DNA of 11,316 nt, taken from RGIG3009 sp045648765 (lineage in GTDB: Bacteria; Bacillota; Clostridia; Oscillospirales; Acutalibacteraceae). Positions within the stretch are counted from its first letter, which is position 1, and each line of letters begins with the position of its first letter. A program made the position numbers and the translations under genes. Positions 1 through 6,400 of this stretch are shown here, piece after piece. The DNA lies in NCBI GenBank assembly GCA_045648765.1, contig JAZROQ010000069.1:1-11316 (forward strand). Reading direction: 5' to 3'. The notes under the pieces were generated by a model. That model did no database searches. It had not been told where the DNA came from and saw nothing but the letters and a program-made list of their open reading frames with translations.

Positions 1-278
1 GCGGTTTGTTGTCCTTCGCCTTTGCGGGTAACGGTGTAGGAAGAAAGATGAGCACTTTGACCTTCCATCAAATCCGTGATGCCGATACCGAATACCAAAG
101 AACATTTGTGAATGAAACTAAAAGGCATATCGCGTGAGCCGGATTCGTATGCCAAGTAATCTTCCACCGACACCTCGGTTTTTTGTGCCATTTCTTCGGC
201 GGAAATGTTGTCGATTTCGCGCATTTCGCGAATACGACAAGCCACTTCGAATAATTTTTCGGTTGATACAGCAGACAT
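1..278 (-). CDS. XRE-family HTH regulator, probably with C-terminal cupin domain (partial, 3' end outside window)
   Basis: The first 92 codons are present and the gene runs off the left edge. Residues about 12-71 form an XRE-type helix-turn-helix: a regulatory helix, then an EEMAQKTEVSVEDYLAYE stretch that matches the helix-turn-helix core, then a helix ending in DLMEG. The following SSYTVTRKGEG stretch resembles the linker into the small cupin sensor domain of clostridial XRE-cupin proteins of about 180 residues. The cupin itself is not in view and is inferred from this resemblance. The start at 278 is fixed by an AGGAGG ribosome binding site at 286-291, 7 bases away. Proteins of this type often sit beside AMP-forming acyl-CoA ligase genes, but whether one follows here cannot be seen. 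The gene lies directly behind a T-box leader, so its expression, and that of anything cotranscribed, should respond to an uncharged tRNA. Confidence 0.8.
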   Translation of the reverse strand, partial: MSAVSTEKLFEVACRIREMREIDNISAEEMAQKTEVSVEDYLAYESGSRDMPFSFIHKCSLVFGIGITDLMEGQSAHLSSYTVTRKGEGQQT

Positions 279-310
279 AATAAAACCTCCTGACAGATGG
301 GTGAAGCAAC

Positions 311-347
311 AAAAAACACCCATCTCAAAGTTTTTCTTTGAGACGGG
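311..347 (-). terminator. Rho-independent terminator of the T-box leader
   Basis: On the minus strand, CCCGTCTCAAAG pairs with CTTTGAGATGGG around an AAAAA loop and is followed by a T-rich run ending at 311. One G-T pair interrupts an otherwise perfect stem. The 5' arm contains the CTCAAA segment that would pair with the T-box core flank, so terminator and antiterminator exclude each other. Confidence 0.92.
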
Positions 348-568
348 TGAAAACAATCGTTCACTCGCGGTACCACTCAAATTGCGACATAACGTCGCCC
401 CTCAGGGTCAAACAACCCGTATGCACTAACGCGGCAATCACGAAAAGACTTACTAAATTTTCAGCCTTTCAGCTCGGAAGTGATAGGTGATTTTGAAATT
501 TTGTTATCGGTTCGCACCGGCCACCGACTCTCTGAAAACATTGTTTCAACACCGTCTTCGTCACAGCT
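311..568 (-). promoter_or_regulatory. T-box riboswitch (tRNA-sensing leader), probably tRNA-Ile
   Basis: Read on the minus strand, this is a full T-box leader. The stem I base pairs AGCT at 565-568 with AGCT at 471-474, and GAAG with CTTC just above. The AGAGAG bulge lies near 524-534 and the GGTGCGAACC distal loop near 508-520. The T-box core TGGTACCGCG is at 366-375. The core flank TTTGAG can pair with the CTCAAA arm of the downstream terminator, and GTGAA with TTCAC, giving the alternative antiterminator. In the specifier loop (481-492) the best triplet is ATC at 482-484, followed by the usual purine A at 481, which points to isoleucine. The TGGT core predicts a tRNA discriminator base A, which fits Ile (or Tyr) and argues against the ACC (Thr) reading of the same loop. 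The T-box call is firm. The amino acid is my reading of the loop and less certain. Confidence 0.93.
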
Positions 569-586
569 TTTTATTATCTTTTAGAA

Positions 587-615
587 AGTATACCTCGATT
601 TTGTTTGTTTGTCAA
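587..615 (-). promoter_or_regulatory. Sigma-A type promoter of the T-box leader
   Basis: TTGACA at 610-615 and TATACT at 587-592 (minus strand) are separated by exactly 17 bases. This would start transcription near 580, just upstream of T-box stem I. The -35 box lies 7 bases beyond the rubrerythrin stop codon. Confidence 0.85.
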
Positions 616-622
616 GAAAAAA

Positions 623-1159
623 TCAATAATTTTCGGCGTGTACTTCAAAATAACTTTTCGGGTGAGCACAAGTCGGGCAAAGTTCGGGAGCTTTGGTGCC
701 GATGACCAAATGTCCGCAGTTACGGCATTCCCAAATTTTCACTTCGCTCTTTTCGAACACTTTGGCAGTTTCGACATTGGCAAGCAAAGCACGATAACGT
801 TCTTCGTGATGTTTCTCGATGGCGGCAACCAAACGGAACTTGATAGCCAATTCGTGGAAACCTTCTTCTTCGGCTGTTTTGGCAAAACCTTCGTACATGT
901 CGGTCCATTCATAATTTTCGCCTTCGGCGGCATGAAGCAAGTTTTCGGCGGTGTCGCCAATGCCGTTTAATTCTTTGAACCACAGTTTGGCATGTTCTTT
1001 TTCATTGTCTGCGGTTTTTTGGAACAACGCGGCAATTTGTTCAAAACCTTCTTTTTTAGCGCGAGAAGCAAAATAGGTATACTTGTTTCTTGCTTGGGAT
1101 TCACCGGCAAAAGCGGCTTCCAAATTTTTTTCAGTTTGAGTTCCTGCGTACTTGTTCAT
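623..1159 (-). CDS. rbr: Rubrerythrin
   Basis: This is a non-haem iron peroxidase that reduces hydrogen peroxide in the cytoplasm of anaerobes, using electrons from NAD(P)H via rubredoxin-type partners. The 178-residue protein has the standard two-domain layout. An N-terminal four-helix ferritin-like domain carries E20, E53xxH56 and E115xxH118 as diiron ligands, with the EWTDMY stretch in the third helix. A C-terminal rubredoxin-like domain has C145xxC148 and C161xxC164 as the FeS4 site. Length and motif spacing are normal for the family, so it should be active. The start at 1159 has a GAGAGG ribosome binding site just upstream. It lies 27 bases behind the ZIP transporter gene with no promoter or terminator visible between them, so cotranscription is likely. 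Confidence 0.96.
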   Translation of the reverse strand: MNKYAGTQTEKNLEAAFAGESQARNKYTYFASRAKKEGFEQIAALFQKTADNEKEHAKLWFKELNGIGDTAENLLHAAEGENYEWTDMYEGFAKTAEEEGFHELAIKFRLVAAIEKHHEERYRALLANVETAKVFEKSEVKIWECRNCGHLVIGTKAPELCPTCAHPKSYFEVHAENY

Positions 1160-1186
1160 AATTTCCTCTCCCTTTATGTTTATTTT

Positions 1187-1945
1187 TTAACCTACAAAGA
1201 AATCAATGAGCAGCATCACGCAAAAGCCGACAATCAGAGCATAAGTGGCTCCGCGTTCGTTACCATGTGCGTGTGTTTCGGGAATCATTTCATCGCTGAT
1301 AATATATAACATAGTCCCACCGGCAAACGAAAGAGCAAAGGGGAGAATGGCGGTGGACAGGCTGACGGCAAAAAAGCCAAGCAACGTGCCGAGAACTTCC
1401 ACCACACCGGTGAACGATGCGGCAAGCAAGGTCTTTTTTGGGGAAATGCCCATAGATAACAGTGGCGCAATAATAACCATGCCTTCCGGAATGTTTTGCA
1501 ATGCGATACCACCGGCGATGGTGAGCGCTTCTGCGGTGTTGCCCGAACCAAAACCGACACCGGCGGCAATTCCTTCGGGAAAATTGTGAATAGCAATAGC
1601 TAAAACAAATAAAAGCAGTTTGCTAATGTGGGTGTTGCTGCCCGGATGAGATTCAAACTCGCTGCCAACCAAACGGTGCAAGTGAGGGGTTAAACGGTCT
1701 GCCAAGTTTAGCAAAACAGCACCGCTGAAAACACCAAGAATCGTGACCAAAACAGCAAACTTGCCGCCACTTTCCAAAGCGGGAATAATCAGCCCTATAA
1801 CTGCTGCACAAAGCATGATACCGGCAGCAAAGCTCAACACCAGATCGTTGAAACGATGAGATACTTTTTTGAATGCAAATCCCAATATAGCACCAATCAG
1901 TGTGGCTCCGCCGACACCAAGCGCAGTTAAGAATGCAATTTTCAT
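1187..1945 (-). CDS. ZIP-family divalent metal transporter (ZupT-like)
   Basis: This is an inner-membrane importer of zinc, iron or a related divalent metal. The 252-residue protein has about eight hydrophobic segments. The signature of the ZIP family is clear: HNFPEG at 120-125 in the fourth segment and QNIPEG at 150-155 in the fifth supply the paired metal-binding histidine, asparagine and glutamates. E183 and the SDEMIPETH stretch at 218-225 add further polar membrane residues. A short histidine-containing loop lies between segments three and four (H88, H90, H100, H106). Length is typical of the bacterial GufA/ZupT branch. The ribosome binding site is an unusual run of six G about 5 bases before the ATG. 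Metal specificity cannot be read from the sequence. The following rubrerythrin gene suggests, but does not prove, an iron link. Confidence 0.93.
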   Translation of the reverse strand: MKIAFLTALGVGGATLIGAILGFAFKKVSHRFNDLVLSFAAGIMLCAAVIGLIIPALESGGKFAVLVTILGVFSGAVLLNLADRLTPHLHRLVGSEFESHPGSNTHISKLLLFVLAIAIHNFPEGIAAGVGFGSGNTAEALTIAGGIALQNIPEGMVIIAPLLSMGISPKKTLLAASFTGVVEVLGTLLGFFAVSLSTAILPFALSFAGGTMLYIISDEMIPETHAHGNERGATYALIVGFCVMLLIDFFVG

Positions 1946-1978
1946 AAAACCCCCCGTTTCTGTGCTTTGCTTAAAAAC

Positions 1979-2007
1979 AGTGTATCACAAAACAAAAATC
2001 AGGTCAA
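1979..2007 (-). promoter_or_regulatory. Promoter of the ZIP transporter-rubrerythrin unit
   Basis: Minus-strand TTGACC at 2002-2007 and TACACT at 1979-1984 are 17 bases apart, with an extended TG two bases before the -10 box. The -35 box overlaps the stop codon of the upstream ECF gene. The leader to the ATG at 1945 would be about 27 bases. Confidence 0.7.
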
Positions 2008-2507
2008 CGGTCTTCCTTTTTTAAAACGCCGATTTTTTTGAGTAGTGTGCATATCAGCAAAGCTAACACAATATTAAGAGCACCTTGGATAAGATTAAAC
2101 GGAATGTTGAGTACAGCGGCAAAACCGTAACCTAAAATCAACGCTTCATATACCAAGTATCCGACAGCCATAACCAATTCGGCACAAACCGCAGAAAGTA
2201 TGGTGATTAACGGTTTTTGGGATGCTTTTTTAAATAGTAACACCACTAAAACCATACACGCTTTAATAATCAATGTAGCGGGGGCATACATGGCATATCC
2301 TGCGGCAAAATCGCACAGTGCCGCTGCCAAAGCGCAAGCAACAACCGCCCACGGTCCGCCAAGTACCAAGGAACTCACCAGAATCATAGAGTCACCCAAA
2401 TTGATGTTCCCAAAAATCGGGGAGGGGACAACAAACCAAGTGGCCGTGAATACTAATGCGAAAACCACCGCGCTTTGCACCAATTTTATTGTTTTGTTTG
2501 CTTTCAT
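2004..2507 (-). CDS. ECF transporter S component (substrate-binding membrane subunit), substrate unknown
   Basis: This 167-residue membrane protein has five to six hydrophobic segments. Its short N-terminal helix ends in a loop with FGNINLGDSMILVSSLVLGG, then a second region AAALCDFAAGYAMYAPATLIIKA. The NLGD and D-x-x-x-GY-x-x-Y-x-P patterns are typical of the S components of energy-coupling factor vitamin importers (the ECF-ribofla_trS/DUF1393-like group). The S subunit binds a vitamin or related small molecule and pairs with a shared EcfA-EcfA'-EcfT energising module, which is not in this window. The substrate cannot be assigned from the sequence, and I see no riboswitch in front of the gene. 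The start at 2507 has only a weak AAAGAAG ribosome binding site. It lies 26 bases beyond a strong terminator, without a convincing promoter in between. Confidence 0.82.
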   Translation of the reverse strand: MKANKTIKLVQSAVVFALVFTATWFVVPSPIFGNINLGDSMILVSSLVLGGPWAVVACALAAALCDFAAGYAMYAPATLIIKACMVLVVLLFKKASQKPLITILSAVCAELVMAVGYLVYEALILGYGFAAVLNIPFNLIQGALNIVLALLICTLLKKIGVLKKEDR

Positions 2508-2533
2508 AATTATTCTTCTTTCATGCGAAATCT

Positions 2534-2573
2534 AAAAACAAACGGAGAACCAAAAATTCTCCGTTTGTTTTTT
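2534..2573 (-). terminator. Strong Rho-independent terminator at the end of the six-gene operon
   Basis: A perfect 16-bp stem pairs 2534-2549 with 2557-2572 around a 7-base loop. The A-rich and T-rich outer ends make it usable in both directions. On the minus strand it follows the stop codon of the dehydrogenase gene at 2581 by a few bases. Confidence 0.92.
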
Positions 2574-2580
2574 GAGTGAA

Positions 2581-3621
2581 TTACAGTTGTTGATAAGCTT
2601 TGCTTTGGTTACTCGAGTATGCAGCTTCTACCACTTTTTGCGAAGCAATGGCATCCGCAGCCGTGATAGGCACTTCGCGCAGACCGGCAACCGCTTCGCC
2701 AAAGTAGGTGATTTCTTTGGTATACATGTTGCCAAACTCCACTTGAATGTCCATGGGTTGTACTTCGCCGCGATTTTGGCTGGCATCGTAACCGATTGTG
2801 TCATCGGAGCACAACACTTCGATGGTGCCACCCTCTACTTGCGAGATAGTACCTTGCGCAAAGATGCTGCCTTTGGTGCCGTAAAACTCGATTTTACATT
2901 TTGCAGCATCGTCGGGGATGTTAAAATTAGCATCAACGTAAGCAATAGCTCCGTTTTCCAAACGCATAATGACAGCGCCTGCATCCTCTACGCTGTAATT
3001 AAAAATTTGGTTGCCGCAAAGGCCGGCAGCTTCTTTTACTTCCAAACCGGTGATGTAACGGATAAGATCAACGCAGTGTACACCCATATCCATCAAAGCA
3101 CCGCCGCCCGACAATTTAACATCTTGACGCCAGCAGTTTTCAATTTCGGGGTACCAACAAGTCAGTTGTGCGCGTGCGGAAACGATTTCGCCGATTTTGC
3201 CGGAAGAAACAATTTCTTTCATTTTTTCATGATATGCATGGAAGCGCATCATGAAACCAACGCCAAGTTTAACACCTTGCGTCTCGCAAAAATCGGCGAT
3301 TTCTTCTGCTTCGGCGGCAGTCAAACCAACCGGTTTTTCGATCAAAATATCTTTTTTGGCTTTGGCAGCAGCAAAGGCTTGTTCTTTGTGGCAGAATACG
3401 GGGGAGGCAATGTACACGGCTTGGATTTCGTCCAACGCCAATAATTCTTCTACCGTATCAAACGCGTATTTGGCATTGTATTTTTCTTTGCAACGTTCAG
3501 CTGCTTCTTTGTTCGCGTCCATTACGGCAATGAGTTCTGCATTTTCGGCAAGCATCATGCCGGGCAACGTACGTCTGTCGGCAATGCCGCCGCAACCAAT
3601 AACGCCCCATTTGATTTTCAT
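2581..3621 (-). CDS. Gfo/Idh/MocA-family NAD(P)-dependent oxidoreductase
   Basis: This is probably a cytoplasmic dehydrogenase that oxidises or reduces a hydroxyl of a sugar, sugar acid or cyclitol with NAD(P). The 346-residue protein has an N-terminal Rossmann domain with GVIGCGGIA at 6-14, and the family motif EKPVGLT at 95-101 whose lysine helps catalysis. A C-terminal alpha/beta domain holds GGGALMDMGVHCVDL at 172-186, where D178, H182 and D185 lie at the usual active-site positions. The start at 3621 is preferred over a longer open frame because of an AGGAG site about 9 bases upstream, and because the glycine-rich loop then begins near residue 6 as normal. It is the last gene of the operon, 14 bases after the creatininase-like gene, and is followed by the terminator. 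The substrate is unknown. Confidence 0.93.
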   Translation of the reverse strand: MKIKWGVIGCGGIADRRTLPGMMLAENAELIAVMDANKEAAERCKEKYNAKYAFDTVEELLALDEIQAVYIASPVFCHKEQAFAAAKAKKDILIEKPVGLTAAEAEEIADFCETQGVKLGVGFMMRFHAYHEKMKEIVSSGKIGEIVSARAQLTCWYPEIENCWRQDVKLSGGGALMDMGVHCVDLIRYITGLEVKEAAGLCGNQIFNYSVEDAGAVIMRLENGAIAYVDANFNIPDDAAKCKIEFYGTKGSIFAQGTISQVEGGTIEVLCSDDTIGYDASQNRGEVQPMDIQVEFGNMYTKEITYFGEAVAGLREVPITAADAIASQKVVEAAYSSNQSKAYQQL

Positions 3622-3635
3622 AATGGTATCTCCTA

Positions 3636-4436
3636 TCATTTTGCTTTTCTGTGGTCTTCTAATGTGTTGATGAATTTCACCAAATTGTCCACGATTTCGT
3701 TGCAAATTGTTTCGCCGAGTTCTTTGGTGGCGCGTTCGGGCAAGCCCATTACGCCAACTTCAATCTCTTCGCGTTGACCCACAGTTTCCACCACAAACGG
3801 GCTGTCAACAGGTTTTTCACGTTTTTCGAACCAGTCTTGGTCGGTACGCATCATGCGGGCAATGTACTCATCGTCCATCACAATGGTATCGCGTACCAAT
3901 TCGGGTGCCCAATACATCATGAGTCCCGTTTCCATCATACCGGCGTGGAAATCGTGTTCGGGTTCCAGTGAGAAGCCACTCAACCACGTGGGGGTCAAGT
4001 TCCACGCTTCCACCATAGACAATGTGATTTTTTGCGCCATCTCTTTGTTGCGGCGTAACAGCATTTGCAAACTGTTTTTCAAGGCAATGCGATTATCGGT
4101 ACCGGCGTGTCCTAAAAACAACACCACGTTTTCAAAACCCATGCGCACAAACTCCGCACAGATTTCGGAAATGTACAGCCCGAAAGTGTTCGGGCTGACA
4201 TTGACCGTACCAAGTAATTCTCCGCCGGAGAAACAATAGTTTACCGTGGGTGCAATAACAGCGTTTAATTTATCACCGGCAATTTCAAGAGGCTTTTCAG
4301 CGTTTAAAATGTCGGTAGACAACGGCAAATGATAGCCGTGCTGTTCAACAACGCCGACGGGAATAATAACGGTTTTGGTTTGTTCCATAGCCGCTTTCAT
4401 ATCCGCGACGGTCATTGTTTTCATGTGAAATGCCAT
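3636..4436 (-). CDS. Creatininase-family amidohydrolase
   Basis: Members of this family (creatininase, the formamide hydrolase ArfB, MftE) use two metal ions to cleave a C-N amide bond. This 266-residue protein has the family length. The first metal motif PVGVVEQHGYHLPLSTD lies at 26-42 and contains E31, H33 and D42. A second metal-binding region is GHAGTDN at 109-115, where most relatives have GHGGN. HAGMMETG at 164-171 carries the conserved C-terminal histidine and glutamate. All likely metal ligands are kept, so it should be an active hydrolase, but the altered second motif makes it a divergent branch and the substrate is open. The ATG at 4436 follows an AAGGAG site that overlaps the stop codon of the preceding aminotransferase gene, which points to translational coupling in the operon. 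Confidence 0.88.
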   Translation of the reverse strand: MAFHMKTMTVADMKAAMEQTKTVIIPVGVVEQHGYHLPLSTDILNAEKPLEIAGDKLNAVIAPTVNYCFSGGELLGTVNVSPNTFGLYISEICAEFVRMGFENVVLFLGHAGTDNRIALKNSLQMLLRRNKEMAQKITLSMVEAWNLTPTWLSGFSLEPEHDFHAGMMETGLMMYWAPELVRDTIVMDDEYIARMMRTDQDWFEKREKPVDSPFVVETVGQREEIEVGVMGLPERATKELGETICNEIVDNLVKFINTLEDHRKAK

Positions 4437-4447
4437 AAGAAAACTCC

Positions 4448-5755
4448 TTATTTACCGGCTTGCATTTCAGCAACAGATGCCAAAACAGCGTCTGCCATGT
4501 ATTCAAGTTGTTCGTCGCTCAAACCATACAGCGGCAAATGTGTAAAGCGTTTGTAGAACACTTCTTCACAATTCGGGCAGGTTTTGGCGATTTCGTCGGA
4601 ATCGTAACCCATGTCTTGTACCACTTTGAAACGATAAAGCGGGCCAAAGTGAGCAATTTGCGTAACGCCTTTTTCTTCCAATTTCTTTTTGAGCACTTGG
4701 ATATCACCGCCGGCTTTGGCAGGGTCGATTTGCAACAAGTACAAGTGGAAGGTAGGACGAATATCGTCGTTGCCCAAATCTTGCGGAATAATCGCATCGT
4801 TTTCGGCAAAACGGTTGGTCAAATAGGTAGCGGCTTTCAAACGTTCGGCAATGATTTCTTCGTTACGTGCCACTTGCAAAGTCAAACCAAGACCTTGAAT
4901 TTCGGTGGTGGAATAGTTACCTGCTACAAACGGTTTTTCTTTGCCGGGAATAGCGGTAATGTTATACAACCAATCTTTGATGGGGCAAGAGAAATCCAAA
5001 CCCAAGAAACGAGCGCGTTTCATTTCGTCACCGAAGTTGGGAATGTTGGTGGTAGCAATACCGCCTTCACCAAAGGAGGTGATGTTTTTAACTTCGTGCA
5101 TGGAGAATGCAGCAAAATCACCGATGGTACCAATCTTTTTGCCTTTGTACATAGCGCCAAAAGCGTGAGCGGCATCTTCCAATACCAAAATGTTATGTTT
5201 TTTGGCCAATTCCATGATGGGGTCCATATCTACCGGATAACCGCCGATGTGCACGGGCACAATCATCTTGGTTTTGTCGGTGATTTTTTTGGCAACGTCT
5301 TTGGGATCCATGTTAATGGTTTTGGGATCGACGTCGGCAAACACCAATTTGGCGCCGATGGCTAACGGGTAAGCCATGGTTGCCACGAACGTGATAGCGG
5401 GAACGATAACTTCGTCGCCTGCTTTGAGGTTAGCGTATTTGTAAGCAATTTCAAAACCGGCAGTAGCGTTGGTCACGAAAGTGGAAGTGGTGGTGCCCAA
5501 ATAGTCGTTGCAAGCTTCTTCGGCTTCGGCAACTTTGGAAGCCAAAGAAAGTTTTCCGGGAGGGGTTGCCAAAGGTTCCAATTTTTTCACTTGTTCCCAA
5601 ACGGCTTTCATGGCATCGTCGTATTCTTTGCCTTCACCTTGCATCAAGAAACGAATGATTTCCATGAGGTCGTGGACGTTGTAGTTTTCACCTACTGCTG
5701 CCCACGGCACTTTGGTTGCCCCTGTGTTGTAACGAAAGTCTGTTGATTTTGCCAT
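4448..5755 (-). CDS. DegT/DnrJ/EryC1/StrS-family PLP-dependent aminotransferase
   Basis: This is a cytoplasmic PLP enzyme that usually exchanges a sugar or cyclitol ketone and an amine with Glu or Gln as partner. The 435-residue protein contains the cofactor-binding sites of the family: TNATAGFEIA near 95-104 for the phosphate, D194 in VLEDAAHAFGA for the pyridine nitrogen, and K223 in FSMHEVKNITSFGEGG as the Schiff-base lysine. HIGGYPVD near 169-176 matches the usual H-x-x-G-x-P motif. It carries an N-terminal stretch of about 60 residues before the family core, a little longer than common members. The start at 5755 is set by an AGGAGG site at 5764-5770 with 8 bases of spacing, so a 21-residue upstream extension of the frame is rejected. 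Beside an importer and a dehydrogenase, it may work in either direction. Confidence 0.92.
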   Translation of the reverse strand: MAKSTDFRYNTGATKVPWAAVGENYNVHDLMEIIRFLMQGEGKEYDDAMKAVWEQVKKLEPLATPPGKLSLASKVAEAEEACNDYLGTTTSTFVTNATAGFEIAYKYANLKAGDEVIVPAITFVATMAYPLAIGAKLVFADVDPKTINMDPKDVAKKITDKTKMIVPVHIGGYPVDMDPIMELAKKHNILVLEDAAHAFGAMYKGKKIGTIGDFAAFSMHEVKNITSFGEGGIATTNIPNFGDEMKRARFLGLDFSCPIKDWLYNITAIPGKEKPFVAGNYSTTEIQGLGLTLQVARNEEIIAERLKAATYLTNRFAENDAIIPQDLGNDDIRPTFHLYLLQIDPAKAGGDIQVLKKKLEEKGVTQIAHFGPLYRFKVVQDMGYDSDEIAKTCPNCEEVFYKRFTHLPLYGLSDEQLEYMADAVLASVAEMQAGK

Positions 5756-5768
5756 TGTTTTTTCCTCC

Positions 5769-6395
5769 TTAAAATTCTGGTTTGTATTGTTGAATAAATT
5801 CTTCCCAATATATTTCACGGACTTCGATGTCCGTGATTTTCAGCCTAGTACAATAAGCAGAAAATCCAACGTGTCCACCGGTAATCGGGGTGGGGTCGAT
5901 CAGCTCGGATACCAAAACGTCGTCTACCACCATAAAGGTGTGACCATCGATGGCACCGGCGGTCATGCGAACTGTCGTGCCCGGTACATAGTGATAAGAA
6001 GCGGTAGTGGCATACAAGTTAGAACCATAGCCAATGTTGCGTTCGATACCGCTTTTATGTTCGTACCAACCGTTCAATCCGCAAACATAGGAATCACCTA
6101 AATAATCGGTGGTTTTGTCCCAGTTGGCGCAAAACACGGCATTTACATCGCGGGTGGCGGGCAAAACCGTGCCGATTGTAAAACTGAACATAACGTCTTT
6201 ATCATACGCAGCTTTTGAAAGCAGAATACCGCCAAAGTTACCGCGTTCTTCGCCAATAAGCCAACCGTCTTTTTGGCACCAAGTGCCGGTTTTGGGTTCC
6301 CAATGCTCTTGCCAATTTTCATCGGGCTTATACTGAAAGATAACAGGTGATTTTTCGGCAATGATTTTTTTGCCGAGCAAACAAATATCGTTCAC
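5769..6395 (-). CDS. Small concanavalin-A-like (LamG/DUF1080-type) domain protein, cytoplasmic
   Basis: This 208-residue protein starts at a GTG codon (6395), chosen because a strong AGGAGG lies 9 bases upstream. The much longer open frame reaching to 6671 is only a shadow of the transporter gene. The protein is predicted to be mostly beta strand. The stretch from W28 through TGTWCQKDGWLIGEERGNFG (36-55), then FSFTIGTVLPATRDVNAVF and a C-terminal FMVVDDVLVSE-x-TGGHVGFSAYCTRLKITDIEV pattern, resembles the single jelly-roll domain of LamG, YesU or DUF1080 (3-keto-disaccharide hydrolase-like) proteins. No signal peptide or membrane segment is seen, so it probably acts inside the cell on the imported compound, as a glycosidase, lyase or binding protein. 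Its GTG sits only 5 bases after the transporter stop. The fold call is by pattern and the function is unknown. Confidence 0.6.
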   Translation of the reverse strand: MNDICLLGKKIIAEKSPVIFQYKPDENWQEHWEPKTGTWCQKDGWLIGEERGNFGGILLSKAAYDKDVMFSFTIGTVLPATRDVNAVFCANWDKTTDYLGDSYVCGLNGWYEHKSGIERNIGYGSNLYATTASYHYVPGTTVRMTAGAIDGHTFMVVDDVLVSELIDPTPITGGHVGFSAYCTRLKITDIEVREIYWEEFIQQYKPEF

Positions 6396-6400
6396 GAAGA

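Noticed and set aside
400..416. GGGT/ACCC and GCGAC/GTCGC hairpins upstream of the T-box core as separate terminators
   Set aside because: They have no T-run and lie where T-box stems II/III are expected, so they belong to the riboswitch fold.
1979..1990. GTG-x3-CAC mini-palindrome in the ZIP promoter as a metal-regulator box
   Set aside because: The arms are only three bases long and do not resemble Fur, Zur or PerR sites. Most likely chance.
2572..3444. Long plus-strand open frame opposite the Gfo/Idh/MocA gene
   Set aside because: It is antisense to a clearly recognisable dehydrogenase, has no ribosome binding site and no family-like pattern.
3622..3705. 28-residue N-terminal extension of the Gfo/Idh/MocA protein
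   Set aside because: It overlaps the creatininase-family gene. The later ATG has its own AGGAG site and puts the Rossmann loop at the normal position.
4460..5365. 301-codon plus-strand open frame opposite the aminotransferase gene
   Set aside because: It is a composition shadow of the DegT-family gene, whose PLP lysine, aspartate and other motifs are intact in the minus frame.
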